Below, one piece after another: positions 6,709 to 12,609 of a DNA stretch of 15,660 nucleotides. Every line of letters begins with the position of its first letter. Position 1 is the stretch's first letter. The DNA comes from Pyrinomonadaceae bacterium. Lineage in GTDB: Bacteria > Acidobacteriota > Blastocatellia > Pyrinomonadales > Pyrinomonadaceae. The position numbers were made by a program, and so were the translations under genes. The notes under the pieces are model-generated. The model was not told the DNA's origin, did no database searches, and was given only the letters and a program-made list of their open reading frames with translations. Location: positions 1-15,660 of the forward strand of contig JACCTF010000811.1 of NCBI GenBank assembly GCA_013812565.1, in the 5' to 3' direction.

Positions 6709-6738
6709 TCCAGCCGGTTTGCTGTCAAGGCGGCTGGA
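6709..6738. terminator. Stem-loop, possible terminator
   Basis: TCCAGCCG (6709-6716) pairs perfectly with CGGCTGGA (6731-6738) across a 14-nt loop. No T-run follows on the plus strand, and there is no obvious gene upstream to terminate. Its role is uncertain. Confidence 0.3.
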
Positions 6739-6813
6739 CGATATTCCAAACCAAGAAGCAAGTCAAACGTGAATCTATAGAAACTCACGCGAGAAAGCTT
6801 GATTAATCATCAG

Positions 6814-6924
6814 ATGTGCTACCCGTCGTGCGGGCTGTGCGAAGGCTGCAGCGAGGTCATGGACGTGTGGGACGACCGCACGTGGCACAGGGTGCCGGTG
6901 AGTGAGGCGCACAGATTTTCATAA
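6814..6924 (+). CDS. Cysteine-rich mini-ORF, doubtful
   Basis: A 36-codon frame begins MCYPSCGLCEGCSEVMDVW. Cysteines at 2, 6, 9 and 12 give C-x3-C-x2-C-x2-C, like a compact zinc- or iron-sulfur-binding knot. The remainder is acidic and aromatic (DVWDDRTWHRVPV). Local GC content is higher than in the flanks, which favours former coding sequence. The upstream ribosome site is weak. It could be a real microprotein, the conserved start of a truncated gene, or chance. No family is recognised. Confidence 0.3.
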   Translation: MCYPSCGLCEGCSEVMDVWDDRTWHRVPVSEAHRFS

Positions 6925-7067
6925 TCCTCAATATTAAGGATGCGGTTCACTCTGTTGCACACGAAGGAGCAAGTGAACTCGGCCGATGAAAGTGATGAGA
7001 TTCGATGGCCGTTTGAAAGATCAACGCTTCGCCAGCTAAGGCACGTTCAAGAGAGTAGAACTTACGA

Positions 7068-7095
7068 GTACCTTTGCCTGCGTACCTTTGCCTGC
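7068..7095. repeat. 14-bp tandem duplication
   Basis: GTACCTTTGCCTGC occurs twice head to tail (7068-7081 and 7082-7095). It is probably a replication-slippage duplication with no evident function. Confidence 0.7.
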
Positions 7096-7173
7096 GCATC
7101 GTCGAGAGATAGTAGCGCGGCCGGCAGAAGTACCTCTCTCATCAGCCGTCCTGAAGCACTCCCTGGATGGTCG

Positions 7174-7182
7174 TTATCCACC
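7174..7182 (+). promoter_or_regulatory. Single near-consensus DnaA box
   Basis: TTATCCACC matches the consensus TTATCCACA at eight of nine positions. It lies just before the AT-rich stretch 7260-7500. A lone box is weak evidence for an origin; the 15-bp repeats upstream of rep are the better origin candidate. Confidence 0.25.
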
Positions 7183-7570
7183 CACTACTAGCGGAGGTGA
7201 TTTCTCGAAATCGGCATTGGCAATCAGCCTGTCTGCTCCGCCTGAAGACAACCATTATTTTCAACGACTTTGATTAGTAAGTAGATAGATAGCTTAAAAA
7301 AGTATTGCCCAAAAGTTTTATTATCGGAATTGCCGCACGTGGCTTCTAACAACACTTTTTAATACTATGTAGTAACTCAGTTATTAGATATGCAACACCC
7401 GTGAAACAATTCCCCGAACAGCTTGTTTTGAAATTACCTTGGGACATAAAATTAGTAACATGATTCGACCCAAATCAAATCGCGATCATTATCTTTCAAT
7501 GGTTCGGACACTTTTTTGAGGTGCGATTTCCGTAAGTTGTTGATTCTTCAAGAGCGGCTCTAGTAAATCA

Positions 7571-7602
7571 AAGTTAGCTCTACTGGAATCACGGGCTAAC
7601 TT
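7571..7602. other. 8-bp stem-loop in gene-poor region
   Basis: AAGTTAGC (7571-7578) and GCTAACTT (7595-7602) are perfectly complementary with a 16-nt loop. No adjoining gene explains it. It may be part of an untranslated RNA or of an origin structure. Confidence 0.3.
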
Positions 7603-8008
7603 GCATTTAATTCATCAATCGCGCGAAAGGCTGCTGATTTGCTGGGCTTTTTGCCATCAAAAACTGTCCGAACTATTGATCTTTGTTACTTACCTTCAGT
7701 AAAAGGTAGGCTAGTTTTGTCATACATCTGCGAGTTGCGGTGTGTTTCATTGGATCATCTGCTAACGCAGATTGATGTAGGGCTTTATCGTAGACAATTA
7801 AAGAGCGGAGCCTTACTGAAAGCTTTGCACAGCTCGCTTCCCTTCGCTGTTTAGCGCAATCCCTAAAAACCTTTACTCTGCGTAAATTTCAAGTTGTTAT
7901 GCGAGCGCTTCAGTCCATCTCCATATTACACATGTCAGAAAGCGCGACAGGGTTGGCAAGTGAGGCATCTGGTTTCTGGTCTCGAACTGTTACCGAAGCG
8001 GGTTAGAG

Positions 8009-8086
8009 ATGACTTGCGAGTACGCTTGTTGGTTCGGCTGCGAAGAAGGCTCCCGCAATGCTAAGTGGGTGATTGGGATTTGCTGA
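8009..8086 (+). CDS. Cysteine-containing mini-ORF, doubtful
   Basis: A 25-codon frame beginning MTCEYACWFGCEEG, with cysteines at 3, 7 and 11, ends at TGA 8086. Like the frame at 6814, it places spaced cysteines at the very N-terminus. The ribosome site is weak. No family is recognised, and chance remains a fair explanation. Confidence 0.2.
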   Translation: MTCEYACWFGCEEGSRNAKWVIGIC

Positions 8087-8120
8087 GTAACGCATTGCAG
8101 ACCTTACGACATTGACGCGC

Positions 8121-8186
8121 ATGTTCACGCTGCTCGCTATCGCGTTGCTGGTGCTGTTAGTCTTGGTTACAGGTTGGTCGGATTAG
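8121..8186 (+). CDS. 21-residue hydrophobic mini-ORF, doubtful
   Basis: ATG 8121 to TAG 8184-8186 encodes MFTLLAIALLVLLVLVTGWS and D. It is nearly a pure membrane helix with a threonine/tryptophan end. An in-frame TTG lies at 8112. There is no clear ribosome site. It could be a small membrane peptide, such as a type I toxin-like one, the cut-off signal sequence of a lost gene, or chance. Confidence 0.25.
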   Translation: MFTLLAIALLVLLVLVTGWSD

Positions 8187-8347
8187 CATGAGTAACGATG
8201 CTCTCGCGCCGGGTGTGTTCGCAGCGGCGCGCACGAAGTGAACTGAGCATAGTCCGGTGGGGTCGTGTGACCCGCTCAATTTAGATGAGAGTTTTGGGAG
8301 TTGCTCAATCACGAAGCCTGAAGCCCTGTTTGAAAATTGACCCCCAC

Positions 8348-8391
8348 TAAATTTACCGGGGTAAGATTTACCGGGGTAAATTTTTCCGGGG
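8348..8391. repeat. 15-bp repeat cluster A (three units)
   Basis: Three head-to-tail units end at the stop codon side of the parB-position gene: a 14-bp unit at 8348-8361, then TAAGATTTACCGGGG (8362-8376) and TAAATTTTTCCGGGG (8377-8391). They share period, orientation and core with the clusters at 8744-8803 and 10198-10317. They are probable binding sites for a replicon protein. Confidence 0.85.
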
Positions 8392-8396
8392 TTAGG

Positions 8397-8993
8397 TTAG
8401 TCTTTAAGATCTGCTAGTGCGTTAGCTGAGAGGTGCAATATCAGGCCCCGCGCGGCACGGTCCGATCCCCCAAACTTTGCATGATAATCTCCGTCCATCC
8501 GCCGAATTATGTACCCTTCAGCGAACAACGCTTGTAAATGAGCACGACAAGATTTTTCATCCATATTTGTTTTAGCCGCAAGCCGGGGGGTGCTCACAAC
8601 TATATCTCGCTCTGTGGCTTCACTCCATCTATAAAGGCGTAACAAGATGGCCTGACGTGCTGGAGGAAAGCGCGGAAGGATAACGTCTAAGAAGGCGTCT
8701 AACTCCGGAAGTGGTTTGACATCTACCGACCCGGTATGGGCGGTAGATTTTACCGGGGTGGATATTACCCCGGTAGATTTTACCGGGGTGGATATTACCG
8801 GGGTAGGTTGATTTAGTAAAACTTCGGCACGTTCATGAATGTCTGTTTCCCCGCGACCTTCGACAGCTTCATTAAGGAGGTCTGCCATCGGCGAAGCAGG
8901 GCGACGAATTTGGAAACTGGCGGGAATCACATTTCGCGCGAATTTTGGACCGGCTTGCCGCGATTCTTCACTTGGCTTTGTTTGTTTGACCAT
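8397..8993 (-). CDS. Winged-helix protein in the parB position, probable centromere-binding factor
   Basis: The 198-residue product starts at ATG 8993, only 10 bases after the parA stop, so translation is probably coupled. Residues 1-60 are basic and look disordered. Residues 64-83 are four pentapeptide units (TPVIS, TPVKS, TGVIS, TPVKS) encoded by four 15-bp DNA repeats. Residues about 95-170 look like a winged helix, with helices AILLRLYRWSE, TPRLAAKTNM and KSCRAHLQALFAEGYIIRR. No ParB/Spo0J nuclease-like CTPase motif is present, so this is not classical ParB. By position next to parA it should be the DNA-binding adaptor that links plasmid DNA to ParA, and the 15-bp repeats are its obvious candidate target. 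That role is inferred. A replication or copy-control regulator is the main alternative. Confidence 0.65.
   Translation of the reverse strand: MVKQTKPSEESRQAGPKFARNVIPASFQIRRPASPMADLLNEAVEGRGETDIHERAEVLLNQPTPVISTPVKSTGVISTPVKSTAHTGSVDVKPLPELDAFLDVILPRFPPARQAILLRLYRWSEATERDIVVSTPRLAAKTNMDEKSCRAHLQALFAEGYIIRRMDGDYHAKFGGSDRAARGLILHLSANALADLKD
8744..8803. repeat. 15-bp repeat cluster B inside a coding sequence (four units)
   Basis: Four exact 15-bp units lie within the parB-position gene: 8744-8758 and 8774-8788 are TAGATTTTACCGGGG, 8759-8773 is TGGATATTACCCCGG and 8789-8803 is TGGATATTACCGGGG. In the second unit the core ACCGGGGT is replaced by its reverse complement ACCCCGGT. Fifteen bases is five codons, so the array stays in frame and yields a pentapeptide repeat. 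A degenerate unit may precede it at 8720-8734. Confidence 0.9.
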
Positions 8994-9003
8994 TACCTAC
9001 GTC

Positions 9004-9864
9004 TCACTTCGCCATACGGATCGAGCGTTTCTCATCTTTCTTTCGCGCGGGCAGTTGGAGGCGATTAAGGACTTCTAAAGCAAGCTCATCAAACTGTTGG
9101 ATAGCTCGAATCGAACCCGCTGACTGCTCTTGATATGCGTGAATCGGCACGTGGTACGCCGGAGCCTCTGCCAGTTTGGTGTTCACCGTAATCATGGTCT
9201 CGAACAGCCTGGGCCCAAGCGTGGCATCCTGACGAACGGCTTCAACCGCATTTCTCGCTAAACTGGTTCGGGCGTCGAATAAAGTCATCAGCGCACCGAG
9301 AATGTTGAGTTTGCGCCGTGCGATCATTTCATCGAGACTCTGTAATAGATCACCGACTCCTTCGAGAGGTAGGTATTGGGCTGCAACGGGAACTATTACA
9401 TGTTCTGCCGCTTTGAGCGCGGCCGTAAACAACAATCCTAGATTCGGTGGACAATCAAGGATAAGGAAATCATAGTGCTCGGCAACATCCCGTAGAGCCT
9501 CTTCCAGACGATCAATTGCCGGCGCGGTGTCGCGATCAAAAGCGGCCATCCCTATGTTTGATGGAATTATATCGAGTCGCGCAAACGACGTTGTGTAGAC
9601 AGCGCTTCGGATATGCTCAAAGGGCAGACGCATCGGCCGTCCAGGCTGTGCATGATTCCAGCGCGTGCAGATTACATCGGTTAATGTTGCATCGAGTTTT
9701 TCGCGATCGTAGACAAAGGTGGAGGCGTGGGCCTGCGGGTCACAGTCAACGAGCGCGACTTCATAACCAACATTGGCAAGAGCGGACGCGAGGTTAACAG
9801 CCGTGGTAGTTTTCCCAACCCCGCCTTTCTGATTAGCAATGGCAATGGTGATAGTTTTTCTCAT
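9004..9864 (-). CDS. parA: ParA-type partition ATPase
   Basis: A 286-residue ParA/MinD-superfamily ATPase. The deviant Walker A is at residues 13-19 (KGGVGKT), switch I at DCDPQAH (41-47), and Walker B at FLILDCPP (133-140). There is no N-terminal helix-turn-helix, as in ParA proteins that leave operon control to a partner. The family binds DNA nonspecifically in the ATP state and moves plasmid centromeres through an adaptor protein. The gene lies between a small HTH gene (27-base gap) and the winged-helix gene (10-base gap), all on the minus strand. These three form a partition operon expressed from the promoter at 10157-10129. The C-terminus is basic (ARKKDEKRSIRMAK), consistent with DNA binding. 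Confidence 0.93.
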   Translation of the reverse strand: MRKTITIAIANQKGGVGKTTTAVNLASALANVGYEVALVDCDPQAHASTFVYDREKLDATLTDVICTRWNHAQPGRPMRLPFEHIRSAVYTTSFARLDIIPSNIGMAAFDRDTAPAIDRLEEALRDVAEHYDFLILDCPPNLGLLFTAALKAAEHVIVPVAAQYLPLEGVGDLLQSLDEMIARRKLNILGALMTLFDARTSLARNAVEAVRQDATLGPRLFETMITVNTKLAEAPAYHVPIHAYQEQSAGSIRAIQQFDELALEVLNRLQLPARKKDEKRSIRMAK

Positions 9865-9891
9865 AACAGCCTACTCTTCTTTAACAGAGTG

Positions 9892-10101
9892 CTACGCTGC
9901 TAGGCGTTCAGCAGCCTTCTTAAGACGAATGATGTCAGCCAACCGCACGAGCTTCTTTCTTCGATCGAGCGGGTGTTCTACCGTGCTGATGATCCCCTCA
10001 CGAATCAACCTGGTCATGGTCTTCGACGACACGCCCAAGTAACTCGTCGCCTCTGTTGTTGTCATCCATTGTCTCGTCTCATCTCTCTCTCTGATAAACA
10101 T
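9892..10101 (-). CDS. Small excisionase/MerR-like HTH regulator of the par operon
   Basis: A 69-residue protein starting at ATG 10101, ten bases after GGAGG. A shorter start at 10065 (MTTTEATSYLG) would have only a weak ribosome site. The helix-turn-helix is TTTEATSYLGVSSKTMTRLI, followed by a short wing with EHPLDRRKKLVRLADI, which matches the HTH_17 domain. It is the first gene of the parA operon. Because this ParA lacks its own HTH, the protein is a good candidate for the operon repressor. The candidate operator is the GATGTAAA repeats that overlap the operon promoter. It is similar in type, but not clearly in sequence, to the HTH protein at 5904-6146. Confidence 0.78.
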   Translation of the reverse strand: MFIRERDETRQWMTTTEATSYLGVSSKTMTRLIREGIISTVEHPLDRRKKLVRLADIIRLKKAAERLAA

Positions 10102-10128
10102 AAAGTTTAAGCCTCCGCAGATGCGCGC

Positions 10129-10157
10129 ATTGTAATGATCCTTTTACATCACGTCAA
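10129..10157 (-). promoter_or_regulatory. Strong sigma70-like promoter of the HTH-parA operon
   Basis: On the minus strand, TTGACG (10157-10152) and TACAAT (10134-10129) are spaced by exactly 17 bases. Each differs from consensus by one base. It lies 28 bases upstream of ATG 10101. Confidence 0.75.
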
Positions 10158-10190
10158 CATCCTTTACATCGCTTTCCATCACTTTCCGCC
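10143..10190. repeat. 10-bp-phased short repeats over the par promoter
   Basis: TTTACATC occurs at 10143-10150 and 10163-10170, followed by TTTCCATC at 10173-10180 and TTTCCGCC at 10183-10190. All are in register with a 10-bp period, one helical turn. The first copy lies in the promoter spacer and the others lie upstream of the -35 box, as expected for a cooperative operator on one DNA face. Confidence 0.55.
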
Positions 10191-10197
10191 AGGGCAG

Positions 10198-10317
10198 TAA
10201 ATTCTACCGGGGTAAATTCTACCGGGGTAAATTCTACCCCTCTCAAATCCACGCTGGTGCAATCTACCACCGTATATTTAAGCCCGGTAAATTCCACCAC
10301 GGTAAAAATTGTTGTGG
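10198..10317. repeat. 15-bp repeat cluster C: eight-unit array between par and rep promoters
   Basis: Eight units fit an unbroken 15-bp register. Units 1 and 2 (10198-10227) are identical TAAATTCTACCGGGG. Unit 3 (10228-10242) starts TAAATTCTACCCC. Units 4 to 8 are degenerate but keep the T-rich start and GG end: TCAAATCCACGCTGG, TGCAATCTACCACCG, TATATTTAAGCCCGG, TAAATTCCACCACGG and TAAAAATTGTTGTGG. The array ends at the rep -35 box. This position, upstream of a replication gene, is typical of iteron origins and copy-control sites. Confidence 0.85.
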
Positions 10318-10347
10318 ATTGTCACAACTGAAAGCTCGTGTTAGAAG
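10311..10347 (+). promoter_or_regulatory. Candidate rep promoter with overlapping palindromic operator
   Basis: TTGTCA (10319-10324) and TAGAAG (10342-10347) are spaced by 17 bases. The perfect palindrome GTTGTG-N6-CACAAC (10311-10328) covers the -35 box and the end of the repeat array. This suggests autoregulation. The -10 box is a weak match. The rest of the 10102-10444 gap holds the par promoter, the repeat array and the rep ribosome site AAGGAG (10431-10436). Confidence 0.5.
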
Positions 10348-10444
10348 GCTTACTGACGGAGTTGCAGTTGGAAGTTTGATCCACCAATCAACAACGAAGT
10401 CGCGTGAGAATCTGAATACCACAGGAACGTAAGGAGAGGAACAA

Positions 10445-11620
10445 ATGTCAGCACTAGCGCAGGAAGCTCGTTTCGTGAGGCGAACATCGCTAAAGACGGG
10501 CGAGTACAGAACAAATTTCCGGCAGATTGATTGTGATGTTATTAGCGCGCTCACATCGGCCGAAGCGAGCCGGGTAACCCCCTTGATGAGCAAGATATAT
10601 CTTCGTTTGATCAGCGCTCCGACCAGTTTCTGGGAGCGGGACGGGGTCTTGCGATTTGCCGGTGACGAGAGTGAAGGGAAATGGCTAACAGCTTGGGCGC
10701 AACTTATCAGGTTGCTGGAAGTAGCTAACGCGACGGCCCACAAAGCGATTTCGTGGATGCACGAACAGGGAATTGTCGGGTATCACGCGGGCAAGAACGG
10801 CGTTGGGATTCGGATTTTTATCAACCGCGCATCTTCATCCATCGCTTCGGGGTCTTCGCGCGGCCAAAAAAATTTGCAGCTTATCCCTATTCCATCTGAT
10901 GCAAATCCTATTTCATCCGGCGTAACACCCTTTAAGGAAAGCTTTGCTTGCTTAGAAGAAGTTTTAGAAAAAGATTTAAATCCGCACGCACCAAAAGACG
11001 GCGCGGAGAAACACCGAGTGGGTGAAACAGCTTCTCAGACAGAATCCGTTTCGAGTCGCGTGACACAAACAGTTGCTAAGCAAGAAGTAGTCGCAGCGGA
11101 GACGGTGAGGGCTAACAAGCCTAGTGTGTTCGTGGTGGATGAGATGGTTCAACGACTCAGAAGCGAGCTGGAACCCTACCTTAAAACTGCTGCTTCGCAA
11201 GCAGCCGCGCGCGAGCACGAGCAAACCCGCCAATGGCTTGAGCAACGTGGACTGCCGAAAGCGGCGCGTGTGGCTCAGCGTGAGGCTTATAACGTTCTCC
11301 GGCAACACGGAGTGATAACTTCCGCTCAAGGGCAAGCGCGCTCTGAGTTGGAGGTGGGGCGTGCGAGTTCCTACAAGCCTCCCGAAGCACGACCACGCAC
11401 TCGGGAAGAGATCGCGGAAGTAGCTGAAATGTGTGTCTCACTCTATGAAGCACAAGGCAAGTCTATTGACCTCACCCTCGCTGAAATCAAATCTGAAGGA
11501 GGTTGGCTGTTGCCGGAAGATGCGATGAAAGCGTATGAGGCGGCGCAATTACTAATGCTTACTAGAAAAGGAAACCAAGTTGATGCGCGTCCAAGCAACA
11601 TCTCATACGCTTCCTGTTAG
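10445..11620 (+). CDS. Putative plasmid replication initiator with N-terminal winged helix
   Basis: A 391-residue protein starting at ATG 10445 after AAGGAGAGG. Residues about 45-128 form a winged helix ([19 protein letters not shown], then [20 protein letters not shown], then the wing [17 protein letters not shown]). A low-complexity Ser/Glu/Val linker spans about 130-225. A helical, Ala/Arg/Gln-rich middle follows, and the C-terminal domain (about 310-375) is acidic and helical. The layout resembles DnaD-like or Rep proteins that bind origin repeats and then recruit a helicase loader. The context agrees: it lies directly downstream of the 15-bp repeat array and overlaps a DnaC-like gene. 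No Rep catalytic tyrosine or primase motif is evident. The initiator role is inferred from context; a transcription regulator is the alternative. Confidence 0.65.
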   Translation: MSALAQEARFVRRTSLKTGEYRTNFRQIDCDVISALTSAEASRVTPLMSKIYLRLISAPTSFWERDGVLRFAGDESEGKWLTAWAQLIRLLEVANATAHKAISWMHEQGIVGYHAGKNGVGIRIFINRASSSIASGSSRGQKNLQLIPIPSDANPISSGVTPFKESFACLEEVLEKDLNPHAPKDGAEKHRVGETASQTESVSSRVTQTVAKQEVVAAETVRANKPSVFVVDEMVQRLRSELEPYLKTAASQAAAREHEQTRQWLEQRGLPKAARVAQREAYNVLRQHGVITSAQGQARSELEVGRASSYKPPEARPRTREEIAEVAEMCVSLYEAQGKSIDLTLAEIKSEGGWLLPEDAMKAYEAAQLLMLTRKGNQVDARPSNISYASC

Positions 11621-12377
11621 TCAATCTATACCAGGGATGAATACTCAGACGGAAGATACAGGACGACAATTTCGCAATGAGGCTGAGGTTGTTTGCTCAT
11701 TCTGCTTCGGCACGGGGATGGAGGTAGTGCCGGACAAAGGAGCGCGTCGCTGCCGATGTCTTGAGCAAAATAAAAAAACCAAGTTGATTGAGCAGGCACG
11801 CATTCCGTGCCGTCACCAACAGTGCACGCTCGCCAACTATCACCCCACGCCGGGCAACAGCACTCAGTTGCGTGCCTTCAACGATGCCTTCCGGTTGGCC
11901 GACCAGTTTCCGGTGGTTGATCGTGGGCTGCTGCTGATGGGAACGGTCGGAGTGGGTAAGACGCACCTCGCGGTTGCCATCCTTCGCAAGATATTAGAGA
12001 AAGGTGTCCAGAGTTTGTTCTATGAGTTTGGGGCGCTGTTGAAGGAGATTCAAGACTCGTACAATCCGGTGTCGAAGACTTCAGAACTGCGTGTGCTCGC
12101 GCCCGTGTACGAGGCCGAGGTGCTGGTGTTGGATGAACTCGGTGCCGTAAAGCCAACTGATTGGGTCAGGGACACGATGATGCAGATTATTAGCAAGCGC
12201 TATAACGAGCGGCGTTTAACGATCTTTACAACGAACTACATGGACAGTCGCCGCACTGCGGCCGAAGAAACCCTGGAAGATCGCATCGGCGTCCGACTGA
12301 GAAGCCGTTTGTACGAGATGTGTAAAACGGTGCAGGTCGAAGGCGACGACTATCGCCGCCGTTTCGACACGCAATAG
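11583..12377 (+). CDS. DnaC/IstB-like AAA+ helicase loader with N-terminal zinc motif
   Basis: About 264 residues. The start overlaps the end of rep. TTG 11580 or ATG 11583 sits at the right distance from AAGGA (11568-11572), while ATG 11637 lies after the rep stop but lacks a good site. Counting from TTG 11580, the features are a probable zinc-binding cluster C39-x2-C42 with C58-x-C60, Walker A GTVGVGKT (121-128), Walker B VLVLDE (181-186), sensor TTN (217-219) and the arginine-rich [13 protein letters not shown] near the end. DnaC-like loaders place the replicative helicase on origin DNA. IstB transposition ATPases share the fold, but no IstA is nearby and coupling to rep favours replication. 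The sequence style matches chromosomal acidobacterial homologues closely. Confidence 0.85.
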   Translation: MRVQATSHTLPVSQSIPGMNTQTEDTGRQFRNEAEVVCSFCFGTGMEVVPDKGARRCRCLEQNKKTKLIEQARIPCRHQQCTLANYHPTPGNSTQLRAFNDAFRLADQFPVVDRGLLLMGTVGVGKTHLAVAILRKILEKGVQSLFYEFGALLKEIQDSYNPVSKTSELRVLAPVYEAEVLVLDELGAVKPTDWVRDTMMQIISKRYNERRLTIFTTNYMDSRRTAAEETLEDRIGVRLRSRLYEMCKTVQVEGDDYRRRFDTQ

Positions 12378-12574
12378 TTTATATGACCCATTAACGGATC
12401 AAGGATTAGCGAACGCGAGCGTGCGATTACTGCATCGGCATCGCCAAACGTAAGAAGCGTGCCGATCAGACGACCCTCGCGGCCTTCACGCGCGATCTCG
12501 ACTGCGAGTTCAATCGTTGGCTCCGGACACTTACAATTGCAGTGACGCACCAGCGCGCGGATGGACTCGAACAT
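12350..12574 (-). pseudogene. Truncated diadenylate cyclase (DisA_N/DacZ-type) start
   Basis: ATG 12574 follows AAGGAG by five bases. The product begins MFESIRALVRHC and contains IELAVEIAREGREGRLIGTL, then SRSLILDPLMGH. This is the N-terminal half of the diadenylate cyclase domain found in DacZ-type and related bacterial proteins, which make cyclic di-AMP. Similarity ends at the histidine encoded at 12383-12385. The frame then runs seven residues into the dnaC 3' end and stops at 12350. The catalytic DGA and RHR motifs, which lie further on, are missing, so the fragment should be inactive. It starts 35 bases after the upstream secreted-protein gene and was probably co-transcribed with it. The break marks a recombination junction. 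The missing part is not elsewhere in the window. Confidence 0.75.
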
Positions 12575-12609
12575 TTCATCTCCTTGAAAACCTGTTATTT
12601 CTGAAAATG

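Larger units (their letters stand above)
6550..8347. other. About 1.8 kb with no convincing gene
   Basis: Several frames of 60-100 codons exist on both strands, but none has a ribosome site, domain or protein-like composition that I trust. The stretch from about 7260 to 7500 is AT-rich. Listed separately are the identifiable pieces: hairpins at 6709-6738 and 7571-7602, a 14-bp tandem duplication, a near-consensus DnaA box, and mini-ORFs at 6814, 8009 and 8121. The region adjoins the partition operon and could hold decayed plasmid cargo or an origin. Confidence 0.5.

Noticed and set aside
7501..7673. GGTTCGGACA at 7501-7510 and its inverse TGTCCGAAC at 7665-7673 looked like ends of a miniature transposon.
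   Set aside because: Only nine bases match, no target duplication is seen, and the enclosed 150 bp show no other IS features.
7639..7854. A 71-codon plus-strand frame in the gene-poor region.
   Set aside because: It has no ribosome site, no recognisable domain and no protein-like hydrophobic pattern; it is treated as chance.
8348..10317. The three repeat clusters considered as a CRISPR array.
   Set aside because: The units are 15 bp and directly adjacent with no unique spacers, there are no cas genes, and one cluster is coding sequence.
11583..12377. The AAA+ protein considered as an IstB transposition helper.
   Set aside because: There is no IstA gene and no IS21-type end, and it overlaps a Rep-like gene downstream of origin-like repeats, so a helicase loader fits better.
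1826..12386. TAGTTTATATGA occurs at 1826-1837 and at 12375-12386 in the same orientation, and could be att repeats bounding an integrated element.
   Set aside because: In a 15.7-kb window about seven exact 12-mer pairs are expected by chance counting both strands. Joining the two flanks does not rebuild the cut cyclase gene, and TTTATATGAG also recurs at the ccdA stop codon.
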